From: Phyto melanocephala
Lineage: Eukaryota; Arthropoda; Insecta; Diptera; Rhinophoridae
Length of the DNA stretch: 64,000 nt
Assembly: GCA_941918925.1 (NCBI GenBank)
Contig: OW799234.1
Span: forward strand, 125,883,395 to 125,947,394
Direction: 5' to 3'
Each line of letters opens with the position of its first letter. Within the stretch, counting starts at the first letter, position 1. The notes under the pieces are model-generated. The model saw only the letters and a list, made by a program, of their open reading frames with translations. It was not told the DNA's origin and did no database searches. The translations under genes and the position numbers were made by a program. Below, one piece after another: positions 25,708 to 36,772 of this stretch.

Positions 25708-26227
25708 ATACAGCCATGTCACAGAACGCAATTTCGATCGAACAAGTTTTCAATCCTGAAAGTCGGGTTTTTAGAAAACGAAAAATGTAAAAATATTTTG
25801 AAACGAAAATAACGAATATATAATCACCCTTATTTTGCGTTTCGATTCGAGACGAAATTTTCTCCGCTTGGCATCTTTGATATTATGCGTTCCGTTTTGT
25901 TTTATTTCGATTTGTTTCTTCGATTGTTTGTATTCTGCCTTACGTTCGTAGCTACGTTTTTCTAAGTTGTGTATGTACTAACGGACATTTTTTCACACAC
26001 CCATATGTATACTTAACAAGAGTCTCACCATTTATCAGTCATCTCGAATGGATTACAACCTCAACCTCCTTTTTTTTCAATTCTTAACTGCGTTCTGGAG
26101 TGCGTTGTTTTCCTCTTCTAACAACAGCGCCGCTGCTTCGATTCCATTTTGTTAAAACAAGGGAATTTTTTGTTGCGCAACGGAAAAACAAATATCAACG
26201 CAGGCGCGAAAGAATTATTCACACATA
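25708..26227. other. Unassigned region with GC-richer patches
   Basis: Between the direct repeat and the Helitron. Patches such as acaacagcgccgctgcttcg near 26123 look promoter-like for a fly, but no ORF or exon follows on either strand. Confidence 0.35.
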
Positions 26228-26608
26228 TCTATATATATAAAAGTGAAACTCTGTGTGTGTGTGTGTGTTAGCTATAGACTCCGAAACTGTAAAACCGATT
26301 GGGCTCAAACTTTGGTAAGTTGTTGTACACATACCAGGGAGTGTTTATGGGTGGAAAAAAGTGGGCGGGGCCACGCCCATAAAAAATTAGTTATCAGTTT
26401 TAGCTACTTGCACTTGACCGATTTTTCTGAAACTTTGCACACATATCGAGCTGTCATGACTAAATAATTTCGTGATAAGAAAAGTGGGCGGGGCCACGCC
26501 CATAAAAAAAATTATAATTTTTAGGTTTCTGCACTTGATATTCAATAAAAATTCAGAATGCATTTTGATTCATTAAGGGGCGTAGCTACGCGCGCCGGGT
26601 TTGGCTAG
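26228..26608 (+). mobile_element. Non-autonomous Helitron, copy 1
   Basis: Starts TCTATATATATAAAAGTG and ends GCGCGCCGGGTTTGGCTAG, with a GC-rich hairpin (cgtagctacg) just before the CTAG terminus. It sits between A (26227) and T (26609) with no target duplication, all typical of Helitrons. The 381-bp interior has two ~120-bp units, each with gtgggcggggccacgcccat and a TTTTCTGAAACTTTGCACAC-like block. No Rep/helicase gene. A longer copy is at 34062-34879. Confidence 0.85.
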
Positions 26609-27169
26609 TATTTTAATAAAGAAAACCTCTTACTCATATACATACATGCATAAGTATGTGTGCTCCGACACTTTTTCTTTTCCTCTTAGCTGATGTTTGA
26701 TTTAATTATTGTTTTCCCAATTTTTAATTGTATATTTATTTTATTTATAAACTTCTTGTTCACCAAATTTAACTTTTTGCAAATAGTCTTTACAATTGCT
26801 CACATCTATCATCAAATCAACAAGATGTTAACATCTTCCCATATGAATTGTACGTGTTTGTGTGTCAACATTTCTCAACATCTTTCAAAGATGTTCCTTA
26901 ATCATTTTGTTCCACTCAACATCTTTCGATTATTTTAGTGTCTTCACTGAAAGAAAAGAAATATTGTTGCAAAAAATTACATCACTAGAAAAAAATTACA
27001 AGAGTAATAAACAAAAACTACATACAACGAGTGAACTTGATATATGTTGTATAAAATAAAATATCTTAATTTTCTTCATTCTCTTGCATAATTTTTAAAT
27101 CCATTTTTTTTAATTTTTATATGCGCAAACATGTAAAATAAATATTATGACAGATGAAAGATGTTGCAA
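26609..27169. other. AT-rich DNA, no gene recognised
   Basis: Short ORFs at 26693-26938 and 26862-27059 are low-complexity, overlap one another and have no recognisable product. Confidence 0.4.
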
Positions 27170-27305
27170 ATGTAAACAAGTTTTTTTCATTTTCAACATA
27201 TTCCACGCATTCCGCTAATATGTGAGTAAGTGTAAAAAGGCTATAAACAAGTTTGTTTCATTTTCAACATCTTCCACGCATTGTGAGCAAGTGTAAAAAG
27301 ATGAT
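27170..27305 (+). repeat. Short two-copy tandem duplication (~67 bp)
   Basis: The block aaacaagttt.tttcattttcaacat..tccacgcatt..gagyaagtgtaaaaag occurs twice in tandem, separated by small differences. Confidence 0.6.
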
Positions 27306-27883
27306 AGCGCATAAATACAGTATTTTTTGTTTTCCTTTTTTTATTTGTGGAGTTTGACAATTCTTGGCACAGAAATCTTTTTTCATAAATGGAGGTAAAC
27401 AAACGGGACACAATAAAAAGTCAGCTGGTCTGGCATCGCCACCTGTAGACCATGTTAGTGGTGCTGCATTTTATCGGATTTTTTTTGTCGCACAGTACTG
27501 CCATACTTTGTTTGAAAAGCAAAAATTTAAAAAAATTTGGGAATAAAAAAAATAGCTAGGAATCTGAAATTGCACCTACGGAATCAAAGTCATTCCGACC
27601 AATGTAGGCAATTTCTAGAAGTGCAAAAACTAAATCTTTTAAGTACGAGTAATAAAAATATATTGGGTAATTGAAACTTATATTATGACATGTTTTACAA
27701 TTTAGTTTACAGAACTGCTTATTAATTTTTTCAATAAAGTTTATTATAAATTTTATTTTTATACTATTTTTTTTCTAATTATAGAATTTTTTTAATTATT
27801 AATATAAAACTAATATCCAAAAATTATCTTTCTGTTGGTATATTTTGCCTTTTTTTCATTTTTAATTATTCACATTTCTTTTT

Positions 27884-28311
27884 GTTATTGTGATTGAATC
27901 TGATAAGATTAACATTTTCCGGTGAGTAACTCGACTCAACTAACAATAGTTCATCGTGATCATTTTTTCTAGTTGCATTGCAAATACTTTAACGCCGGTT
28001 TTAATTATAAAAAATTAAGTAAATAAAAATGTTTTTTTTTGAATATAAGTAGATGAAAATATAGTTGAAAGTGCAAATAATATGCACAAATAGAAATAAA
28101 AGTGGTATATAAATGAAATTGATAAGAAAAATGTTTGTGAAAAATGTATGTACTTGCAATGCATATCGCATTTTAGCGGGAGAGTGTCGTACGCGTATAT
28201 ATGTGTGTAAAAATGAAAGATGAGAGTGAAGGCGGAAATTGAAAAAAAGTGTTTGAAATGTATAATGATGGTGTATGTTTGTGTGTACGTGTTTAGAAAG
28301 GAAATGTAAAG
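27884..28311 (-). repeat. Right arm of inverted repeat flanking Ocrl
   Basis: Reverse complement of 18506-18918. The inner end begins ttgttattgtgattgaatc and carries the apparently unchanged ~83-bp core. The outer end finishes within gtttagaaaggaaatgtaaa. Copy 2 of the direct repeat starts 24 bp beyond it. No gene inside. Confidence 0.8.
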
Positions 28312-28334
28312 TTAATAGTTTATAGTTTAATAAT

Positions 28335-28527
28335 AAAAAATATAAAACACATAAAATAATAAAAAAAAAATGTATTAGTGAAAATCGTTTAATTTATCAT
28401 AAGTTTGTTTTCGTTAATGTGTCTACCATTAAATAAAGTGTGTTTCATGACAGGCACTGTTTGACCAGATTAATTTTCGAATAACTAAAGTTTATTAACG
28501 CCCGCAACTCAAAAACTGCACAAAACG
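28335..28527 (+). repeat. Direct duplicate, copy 2
   Basis: Matches 25522-25707 in the same orientation and lies immediately outside the right inverted-repeat arm, so arm and duplicate may have arrived as one segment. Confidence 0.8.
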
Positions 28528-30070
28528 TTGACTAAATATGGATTTTGAATTTGGTAATTTTATTAATAAGTCCTATTTTAGCTTTGTAAGAGTAGGGACG
28601 CAGATGGTCCATGGGCGTAACTAGAACATTTTAGGTAGTGGAATAAACAATTTGAAAAAGTGACTATTTACATTTATTATACTTAAAAAATCAACTCAGT
28701 TAAGGATTTTAAAGAAAAAAAATTTAAAACTTTTACCACTCCCAGAAAAAATTTATAGTTACGGCAATGCCATAGTCACAAGTAAAAAGACCTTAACTCG
28801 TGTTTTTTTGCGAAATTGAGTTTTTCAGCAATTTTAATACATTTCATACAAACCCACCTCGACACAAAAATTTAATGTAATAGTTTTAAAAGTAACAGCT
28901 TTAGAAGGAATTTTGTCATGAGTTATTTTTTTGTTCTTGTGTTAAACAAACTTGCATATTTAAAAAGCATATATCGAAGGTCACAGGTTACAAAATGTAT
29001 TATTTCATATCCTTAAAATTATGATAATAAGATCATAAATATACATAATATTTTATCTGAAATATTCTAACTAAAACTTTCAATGATATGGAAGAATAGA
29101 TTTTCCAAAGGTCATTGTTTTTTATTCTGGCGAATAAAAATATATGTATATATTGTACACCCTTTCGCTGTGGTACCAATATTTTTGACCCCATTAAGTA
29201 TATAGTTTATATGCTCTCAAAGTGATCGTGAACGCACTCACTAAGCTGTGAGTGTACAAACGGCCGTCCGAAGTAGTTTCCCATCACAAGTAATGATATG
29301 GGCAGTTGTGACCGACGATTGATTGTTTCTAATCGTTTTTATCTATCCTGGTATCAAAGTCAATTCGAATTAATATGGGGAAAATATCTTGAAAATATTT
29401 AGACTGTTTCTTCCAATCAGTATGGATGCGCTAGGGAAAGCCATTAAAGGGAATGGGCCAAAATTTCGCAATATCATATTCATTATTTAACCGCTTAAAA
29501 GCCAAAGTAAAGACGAAAGGTGGCGACACCAAGCCAAAGTGTTTGGATTTTGAAATTTGATTATTTCCACACATTTAACATTTTGATTTTTATATTGTTT
29601 TACCCAATGTGGTAGCGAAATATCGGAACAAAATAATAATTTTTATAAAAAAAGTGATCTTTAGCTAGAAGAAATATAAACAATATATTAATATAAAAAG
29701 ATCGAAGAAATTAACACAATATTTGATTTTTTTAACAATAATTTTACGCAAAAATATATGATCATGAAATATTTTAGTTTTACTGAACGCTTATTTGATA
29801 AATTTCTATAAAACATGTGTCAAATAAGCCTTTCATAGAGCTAAAATATATATTATGAATACAGTAGTTACTCTTTATATTAAAAAAATTTAATATAGTT
29901 TTTATCCTACAAAAATTTCAAATCCTGTAAAATGGAAACCGATCACGAAAACAAACTTTCTTAAAAAAAAGCTTTATTACAGATTTTAAAGAAATTATTT
30001 TTTATTAAATACATTTTTATCAGTAACTCACTGTTTACTTTTCATGAATATATTTCAGTGCAGGGACCTT
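28528..30070. other. Intergenic DNA with R1-like remnants
   Basis: 29155-29290 has a worn R1-type start (acaccctttcgctgtggta, then gaccccattaagtatata). The rest is AT-rich without recognisable genes. Confidence 0.4.
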
Positions 30071-30290
30071 TTAAACATTATACAGTTGAATGTTACATTT
30101 ATTAAGGCGTAACCTAATGATGGCTGTAAAAGAAATAAATATGTGTAAATAAAAAATAGTTCTCCAGTGAAATCCAACACAAAATTTACCTTTTCTATTT
30201 GTACAGGAGAATTTTCTTAGCTCACAACTATTGTCAAAAAGTTTACGCATACCATCAACTTCACCACACACATATCCGAAATCACTCCAG
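30071..30290 (-). pseudogene. Decayed Kazal-like secreted protein gene
   Basis: Two exons match the family at 32.3, 35.5, 52.7 and 55.8 kb. The second exon ends at 30190 and encodes YVCGEVDGMRKLFDNSCELR before a GT donor. The last exon, 30123-30071, encodes IRLRLNKCNIQLYNV and a stop. The start of exon 2 is altered: an in-frame TAA lies near 30297 and the first three cysteines are not recognisable. No signal-peptide exon was found upstream. It is probably a dead or partial duplicate. Confidence 0.65.
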
Positions 30291-30429
30291 GCGATTGTGC
30301 TTTAGAAGATATTCCTGATGGACAATAAAATATTAAAAGTTTTTAATTATTTATGTTATAGTTTTATTAATAAATGCCCATATTTCTTCCCATATTTCTC
30401 CCCATATTTGTCTATTACTATAGTAATAG

Positions 30430-30985
30430 AAGCAACCATATGTTCCTCAGATCTGTGTATGATATCAATCTTTTGGAAATATCCGGGAATGAATCGCTAT
30501 TAAAATTCAGCAGAATTTTTGAGATATGAGCAAATAAACACGACTGCATCTGTTTTTTTTTCTATATTTTTACCACCAAAATTAAAATTTTTCAGCCATA
30601 GAATAATTAATAGGTACCTTTGCCACTATTTGTAGATATAACATGCCTTTAGAGATATTCGTGTAAAATTTTGGATAAATCGGGCTCTTATCGGCAAAGT
30701 TATAGGCAAAAAATTGTTTTCTTTTAAATATATATTCTAAAAATTTATAAACGAAAATCAATATTTGCCCATGTCTCAGAAAGTTATGGAGCGATTGTGC
30801 TCGATTGCAAAAGCGATTCATCCTGAATATTTCCCGATTAAAGTACAGATGAACATTGTTCAATCGACTCCCCAAGTCACAAAATTTCAGAAAATGTATA
30901 CTTTATGGGCTCGCAAATGAATGTTGCAGTAATTACAAACGAAATGGAAAAGTTATATACCACAGGTGAAGGATATACAAATGTT
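30430..30985. repeat. R1 fragments in head-to-head arrangement
   Basis: 30430-30550 carries R1 internal sequence in plus orientation (cagatctgtgtatgatatca, atccgggaatgaatcgct). 30755-30985 carries the neighbouring part in minus orientation (tctcagaaagttatggagcg, atgtatactttatggg). Together they make a loose palindrome of about 550 bp. Confidence 0.5.
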
Positions 30986-31254
30986 TCTATAGGGTTTGGT
31001 ATAGCGCGCCAAAAGCAGTGTCTGATCACTCAGTCATAGCGCAATAAAAAACAATTCATCTGAGAGGGTGTATTTGTTGATCATGCGCTTTTCTAGGATT
31101 TTCGTTAAATATGCAGTTGTTTGCTGTTATAGAATGTGAATAATAAATTCTGATTGGGTGTTCAATGTTATAAAGTTAAATTGCTTATAAATTAATACAT
31201 ACATGTTTAAAGTTCTTAAACAAAGTCTAATATATATTTATGGTTTTTTTTTAG

Positions 31255-31350
31255 AAAAAAGTTTTAATAACAATAGGTAGTGTTTGAGTATGGGGGTTTC
31301 CAAATATCTGTTGCTATTTTCTTTTGTTTTTTATTTCTTTTTTTGTCTCT
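31255..31350 (+). promoter_or_regulatory. Distal upstream block of Kazal-like gene at 32.3 kb, kappaB-like site
   Basis: Matches 52424-52520 upstream of the 52.7-kb paralogue: gttttaa.aacaat, then gagtatggg..tttccaaat and a T-rich tail. It contains GGGGGTTTCC (31292-31301), which fits the GGGRNNYYCC kappaB consensus bound by Dorsal/Dif/Relish. Function is inferred from conservation only. Confidence 0.5.
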
Positions 31351-31458
31351 CAAATAATACATTTATTGCATTATTTAGTTCCATAGCAAATACATATTAT
31401 ATACAATACAAATAATTTTTGTTGGTAAAATAATAACTAGCAATTGTATTAAGCAAGT

Positions 31459-32212
31459 AAGTTCTAAAACAAGTAACAGTGCTATATTCGGCCGTGCCGA
31501 ATCTTATATACCCTTCACAACGTGTAGTCATGCAATAACAATTGTTTGTATCACCATTCATCCCATATAAAATACGTGCATACGTACACGTTAGAATAAA
31601 TGTGGCATCGAATCCCAGCTGAGCCAAAAAAATTTATTTTATTTTATTTAATATATGATTTATATTTTATTATTTTTTTTTTTAATTTTTTTAAAAAATT
31701 TTTTTTAGAAAAATTTTTAAAAAATTTTTTAAAATTTTTTTTTAAATTTTTTTTTTGTAGTTTTTTTTATTATTTTTTTCTTATTTTTAATAATTTTTTT
31801 TTTTGTAATTTTTTTTGTTTGGTATGTTTTTTACATGTATCTATGTATGTATGTTGTTGTAATTGTGAAAAAAAACGAGGTGGTCGTGGTTTTTTGCTCA
31901 TATCTCAGAAAGTTATGGGGCGATTGTGCTGAATTTCAATAGCGATTCATTCCTGGATATTTCCAAGAGATTGATACCATATACAGATCTGAGGAACATA
32001 TAGTTGCTTCTAAAAGTTGATTTCAACCAACACACGGACAGACGGGCAGACGGATAGACGGACAGAAGGTCAGGGCTTAATCGACTCCTCTATTCATAAG
32101 CTTTCAGAAAATGTATACTTTATGGGGTCGGAAATGAAAATTGTAGAAATTACAAACGGAAGGACAAAGCTATATATACCCTTGTGCACCACAGGTGAAG
32201 GGTATAAAAATA
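31459..32212 (-). repeat. R1 interspersed repeat, copy b, in the 32.3-kb gene promoter
   Basis: In reverse orientation it begins ctatattcggccgtgccgaa (the hairpin end) and ends cacctg-type sequence followed by gaagggtataaaaa. It includes tctcagaaagttatggggcg, cagatctgaggaacata and a gacagacg microsatellite. It lies between the conserved upstream block and the TATA box of the Kazal-like gene. A Phe-rich ORF inside (31600-31932) is poly-T translation. Confidence 0.75.
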
Positions 32213-32239
32213 AATTTTAGAAAATCCTAGCTCAATTTC

Positions 32240-32247
32240 TATAAAAG
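32240..32247 (+). promoter_or_regulatory. TATA box of Kazal-like gene (32.3 kb)
   Basis: TATAAAAG 61 bp upstream of the ATG, followed by cccc, as in the paralogue at 52.65 kb. Confidence 0.65.
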
Positions 32248-32300
32248 CCCCTTTAGTATTCTAAATTATTTTTAAAACTAAACTTACAGTTCATTTAAAA

Positions 32301-32846
32301 ATGTTTTGCATAAAATTACTCTTCGTTTTCGTAATCATCTTTTGTTTGATGCCTGAACACTCCAACGGAATTAGCTCTTTTCCACGTAGCGAATATACAC
32401 ATCCAGTTGCAGTTTTTGCTACCAATGGTTCTAAATGCTTTTTATTCCGTACGAATTATGATATGATATTGTACAATGTTAAACGTCGTCTTGCTAATAA
32501 ACAAGGTAACAGATAGATTCAATAAAATTATAATTTATTTAAAAAAATTCCCTATTCAAAGCTTTGACTAAAACTACCAAGGCTGATTGTCAAACCAAAT
32601 GCCCTAAAAAATGTAGCATCAAAAAAAAGTATGTATGTGCTGAAAATTTTGGTTTGTATAGAACTTTTACTAATAAATGTGAGCTTTTGAAGGCAGCTTG
32701 TATTGCTGGACAAGGTTAGTTTTTTCGAAAAAATAACGGTTCTGCTTTTTATTAACAAACATACATACAACACAAAATATATATTTTTTACAGCTTTAAT
32801 TATGGTGCTCATTACTGAATGCAATATTCAATTCTATAATATTTAA
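32301..32846 (+). CDS. Small secreted Kazal-like protein (copy 2), 3 exons
   Basis: Exons 32301-32505, 32562-32714 and 32794-32846 (205, 153 and 53 nt, both introns in phase 1) predict 136 aa. Residues 1-23 (MFCIKLLFVFVIIFCLMPEH and on) form a signal peptide. Eight cysteines are expected after it: one in exon 1 (KCFLF), six in exon 2 and one in exon 3. The pattern YVCAE..G..RTFTNKCELLKAAC resembles the core of Kazal serine-protease-inhibitor domains, though the usual VCG glycine is replaced. Secreted; target unknown. The promoter is split by R1 copy b. Inhibitory activity is not shown by sequence. Confidence 0.78.
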
Positions 32847-33224
32847 AAGTTCAGCACAGTGGAACATGTTTATGTCATCTAAGCTACAATTTGCTTTTAA
32901 ACTGATTTACTTTAATAAAAAAGCAAAATTATTTGAGATCCAGAATTTGTTTTTTTTTATCGATTTAATTTAAAGTAAGTAGTAGGTCTAACTGAACTTT
33001 TAAGAAAATAATTAATATTAAATTTTTTTTGAATATTTTTTTTGTTTGTTTTGAGAACCTTTTATTTTGAACAAAGAAAGAATATGTTAGCAGCTAACAC
33101 ATACAGTTAGCAGATACAGAGTGCGTCATTTAAAATTTAAATCTGTTAGAAAAAAGTACGAATTATTTTTTAAAACTTCAGGCTTGATTGGAAACCCTGA
33201 ACTTTGAAATTTAAGAATAGAACA

Positions 33225-33512
33225 CAATATCATTCCATATGACCACTATGACTGGCTCGGCAGAACTCCATCCGATCTACCAAATTTTGTTTGTATATTT
33301 TTGATTGTTTTGGCTCGAATCCCCTTAATGGTTACTTTGATTTTATGTTTAACTCTTTAATTTTTAATGGATGGTTTGCGTAATATTTGTCTTTAATGAC
33401 TTCCCTCAGAAAGTAGTCCGAAGGACTCAAATCACAGCTCCGAGGCGGTCCACTGACATTACAGTCGATGGCAACGTAAGCTATGTGACACCAAGTTCCG
33501 TCTTGTTAATGT
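33225..33512 (-). pseudogene. Mariner-like transposase C-terminal relic
   Basis: On the minus strand one frame reads QDGTWCHIAYVAID, then GPPRSCDLSPSDYFLREVIK and KDKYYANHPLKIKEL, and after a stop LVDRMEFCRASHSGHME. These match the second catalytic Asp region, the DLTPLDYFLWG motif holding the third acidic residue, and the C-terminus of mariner transposases. No terminal repeats found; dead. Confidence 0.7.
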
Positions 33513-33634
33513 CATCCATGTTTAGGTGGTTATATCGAAAATTGTGCTGTAATCAAAAATTTTTTATTTTTGTATCCTTCACCTGTAGTGCCAAAGAGTA
33601 TAAAAAGCTTTGTCAATACGTTTGCAATAACTAC

Positions 33635-34054
33635 GGCCGACTTCCTAAACGCAAGTTGCAATTCATAATTTAAAAAAATGCGTATGCAATGCTAAACATG
33701 TCTTAAGTGCAACCTTGCGTTGCAGAGATTTTTTTTGCATTTCATCGGCATTTAGGAATGCTCATGGATCCACTTTTTGTCTCTGCAATATAAAGTGTTT
33801 AATTATTTAAATTATTAGTCTGTGATTTAAATAAACTCTATCAATTATAAATAATTTATTAAAAATAAGCAAAGAAAATACTAACTCAGCAAAATAACAA
33901 AATAAAAATGATGCGCGATTTTGACAGCTGATACGTAGTAAAATGAGTTGCCAAACGATTAGGAACATTGGACATTGCTTGAAAGTTTACATATGCGTTT
34001 ACGAAGTGTATGCATTGTAAATATGCATTGCAACTTGCGTTTAGGAAGTCGGCC
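33635..34054. mobile_element. 420-bp MITE with 28-bp terminal inverted repeats
   Basis: The left end (33635-33662) starts ggccgacttcctaaacgcaa and the right end (34027-34054) is its reverse complement. The target duplication is TAC (33632-33634 and 34055-34057). No ORF. The 3-bp duplication suggests a PIF/Harbinger-type source, but the superfamily is not certain. Confidence 0.85.
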
Positions 34055-34061
34055 TACATTA

Positions 34062-34879
34062 TCTATATATGTAAAAGTGAAACTCTGTGTGTGTGTGTGT
34101 TAGCTATAGACTCCGAAACTGTAAAACCGATCGCACTCAAACTTTGGTAAGCTGTTGTACACATACCAGGGAGTGTTTACGGGTGGAAAACAGTGAGCGG
34201 GGCCACGCCCATAAAAATTATTTATAATTTTTAGCTACTTGCACTTGACCGATTTTTCTGAAACTTTGCACACATATTGAGCTGTCATGACTTTATAATT
34301 TCGTGATAAGAAAAGTGGGAGGGGCCACGCCCATAAAATTGTTATAATATTGAGGTACTTGCACTGGACTGATTATTCTGAAACCTTGCACACATATTGA
34401 GCTGTCACGCCACGCCCATAAAAAAGTTATAATTTTGAGGTACTTGCACTGAACCGATTTTTCTAAAACCTTGCACACATATTGAGCTGTCATGACTTAA
34501 CAATTTCGTGATTAGAAAAGTGGGCAGTGCCACGCCCATAAAAAAAAGTTATCTTTTTTAGCTACTTAAGCTACACCGATTTTTCTAAAACTTTTCGCAC
34601 ACATATTGTGGTCTCATGATTATATAATTTCGTGATTAGAAAAGTGGGCAGGGCCACGCCCATAAAAAAGTTTTAGTTTTGAGGTACTTGCTCTGGACCG
34701 ATTTTTGCGAAACTTTGCACACATATTGAGTTGTATGACTATACATATTCTTGATTAGAAAAGTGGGCAGTGCCACGCCCATTAAAAAAAATTTAAAATT
34801 TTAAGCTTTTTGCTTTTTTAAATTCAGAATGCATTTTTATTCATTAAGGGGCGTAGCAACGTTCGCCGGGCTTTTCTAG
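34062..34879 (+). mobile_element. Non-autonomous Helitron, copy 2 (expanded)
   Basis: Begins TCTATATATGTAAAAGTG, ends TCGCCGGGCTTTTCTAG, and lies between A (34061) and T (34880). It is the same family as 26228-26608, but the interior holds six ccacgcccat-bearing units at roughly 120-bp spacing (one ~86 bp) against two in copy 1, so the 818-bp length comes from unit gain. Confidence 0.85.
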
Positions 34880-35547
34880 TTCATTTATATTTTCTGCTTA
34901 AGACTAAGAGAGTCGATTTCTTATGACTAGGGGAGTCGATTACACAATATCCGTGCGTCCGTGGTCTCTATACGTATATGCATTATGGTGATGGATATTA
35001 TTAGATTTGACACGGCCGAATATAGCACTTACTTGTTTTAAATAAAAGGGTCGAACAGTGTCTGTCAATAGAGAACGTTAATAAGTAATGTTACATGAAT
35101 TTCTCTTTCCTGCTGTTAATAAAAATAAATCAGGGGTTTGTGGTTTCATTAAGCTAACAGCTGCGAAACATTTAACGTAACAATTTGATGATGGCATTAT
35201 TTTAAGATATGGTCTAGATATTTCTTGTTATTGGTAAAGTACAGCCAAACTGGTGTGAAAAGGTAATAAAAACTTGGGTTGACAGAATATGGTTTGTACA
35301 GAGTAGTCATAGTGTGCATGTGAAAGATACATTTTTTTGATACCAAATTTTTCTTTCACTGAAAAATATGTTTTTTTTTAATTTTTAAATTGTTTAATAG
35401 TCGTAGACAAGATATAATCGTCAATCAAATAAAAGTGAATAAAAAAACATAATTTTTTTAACATTGAGTTTCTTTTATTTTAACAAAGCATTTAAGCAGC
35501 TGCTTAAAGGACAATTTGTATGAATAACATTGATTGCTGGAAATTTT

Positions 35548-36079
35548 TTAAACACTATATGGCTGAAGATTACATTTACTTAGGCGTACCTTAACAATTA
35601 CTGTAAAAGAAATAAATGTGTGATATTAAAAAAAGTCTTTACTCTTAGGAAAAAATTTACCCTTTCCATTTGTACAGGCTGATTTCCTCAGCTCACAAGT
35701 ATTAGTATAAATGGTACGGACACCAGCGTATTCACCGCACACATATCTTATCTTGGTGCTACAATTTTCAGTACATTTAGTAAGACAATTATCCTCGGTT
35801 GTGGGAGTCAAAACTATGACAAGAGATATTTTTAAATAAATTATTAACTTTTTTAAATAATAAATTTAATGAGTGTATAAAAATATTACTAGATTTATTA
35901 GCAAGGCGACGTTTCTTATTGTGTTTTCTCATATAAAAATAACTGCGGAACAAATAGCACTTGTAACCATTCGTTCCATAAACTACAGTTTCATGGCCAG
36001 TTGAGCCTGTTACTATTGATTGGTCCGGCAATAAGCACAATATGACAAAAATAATGCAAAGTAATTTTACGCCTAACAT
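35548..36079 (-). CDS. Small secreted Kazal-like protein (copy 3), 3 exons
   Basis: Exons 36079-35890, 35813-35661 and 35600-35548 (190, 153 and 53 nt, phase 1 introns) predict 131 aa. The start chosen, MLGVKLLCIIFVILCLLPDQ, gives a signal peptide and lies 49 bp after the TATA box; an in-frame Met 10 codons upstream is less likely. The mature part has eight cysteines. Exon 2 reads YVCGEYAGVRTIYTNTCEL then SAC, a good Kazal-type VCG..TYxNxC core. The exon 3 tail is VRLSKCNLQPYSV. Convergent with copy 2, 2.7 kb away. Secreted; partner unknown. Confidence 0.78.
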
Positions 36080-36127
36080 TTTTAAATAAATGTTTGGCAA
36101 GACAAACATTTTAAATACAAATTAAGG

Positions 36128-36135
36128 CTTTTATA
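36128..36135 (-). promoter_or_regulatory. TATA box of Kazal-like gene (35.5 kb)
   Basis: TATAAAAG on the minus strand, 49 bp before the ATG at 36079. Confidence 0.6.
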
Positions 36136-36772
36136 GAAAAACAACTAAGATGTAGAAAGTAAAATTATAAACAGCTAGCGAGAGTCTTTTTGTTTTTATT
36201 GAAACATATTTATTATAATTGTTAATTTTTGTTTAACAAAGTAAAATATTATATTTACTTCTTTGGAATATTTATTAAAAAAAGAAATATGTATAAAAGA
36301 AAAGTATATATATTTTTTGAGACACATTTTTGCAAAATTACTGAACTCTAACAATAGAGTTCATGTTGACTTCTTCATAACAAAACGGTAGGGCTATTAT
36401 ATTCGATGTTGCAAATCTTATAGTTTCTCCATCAATAGATGCGTTCGTTGATTAAAAGATTAAAAAATGAAACAACAGGAAAAACAAAATCCCCTGTAAT
36501 ATACGACGATTTATTCTTGTATCATGATTCTTAGTTGATAAATTCCTTTGTAATAAGGTAAGGTAAGATAATAAGGACGCCATCTTGTATTACAAGTTTG
36601 TTCATGACACACTAATAAAGTCTTTTTAAGGACTAAAGAGGACAAATCTTTGATTACTTGATGTGCCTCATACAAAAAAAAAAAATAAATAAATTAATAA
36701 TGGCTTCATAATAATGACTGTATAAAAACATTTTTGAAACTAGTTTTTTTTATTAAGCTTGAGATTAGTTTT
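36136..36772. other. Intergenic DNA upstream of copy 3
   Basis: AT-rich. The distal block shared by copies 2 and 4 was not found here. No gene recognised. Confidence 0.4.

Larger units (their letters stand above)
33575..35038 (+). repeat. R1 interspersed repeat, copy g, with two nested insertions
   Basis: Starts ccttcacctgtagtgccaaa and ttgtcaatacgtttgcaat, is interrupted by a MITE (33635-34054) and a Helitron (34062-34879), then resumes ttcatttatattttctgc and ends gacacggccgaatatagca and cttgtttt. Removing both inserts restores the R1 order seen in other copies. Confidence 0.75.

Noticed and set aside
25708..26227. Promoter of an unseen gene
   Set aside because: GC-richer patches but no exon or ORF follows in either direction within several kb.
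31600..31932. 110-aa Phe-rich ORF as a gene
   Set aside because: It is translation of a poly-T stretch inside an R1 repeat.
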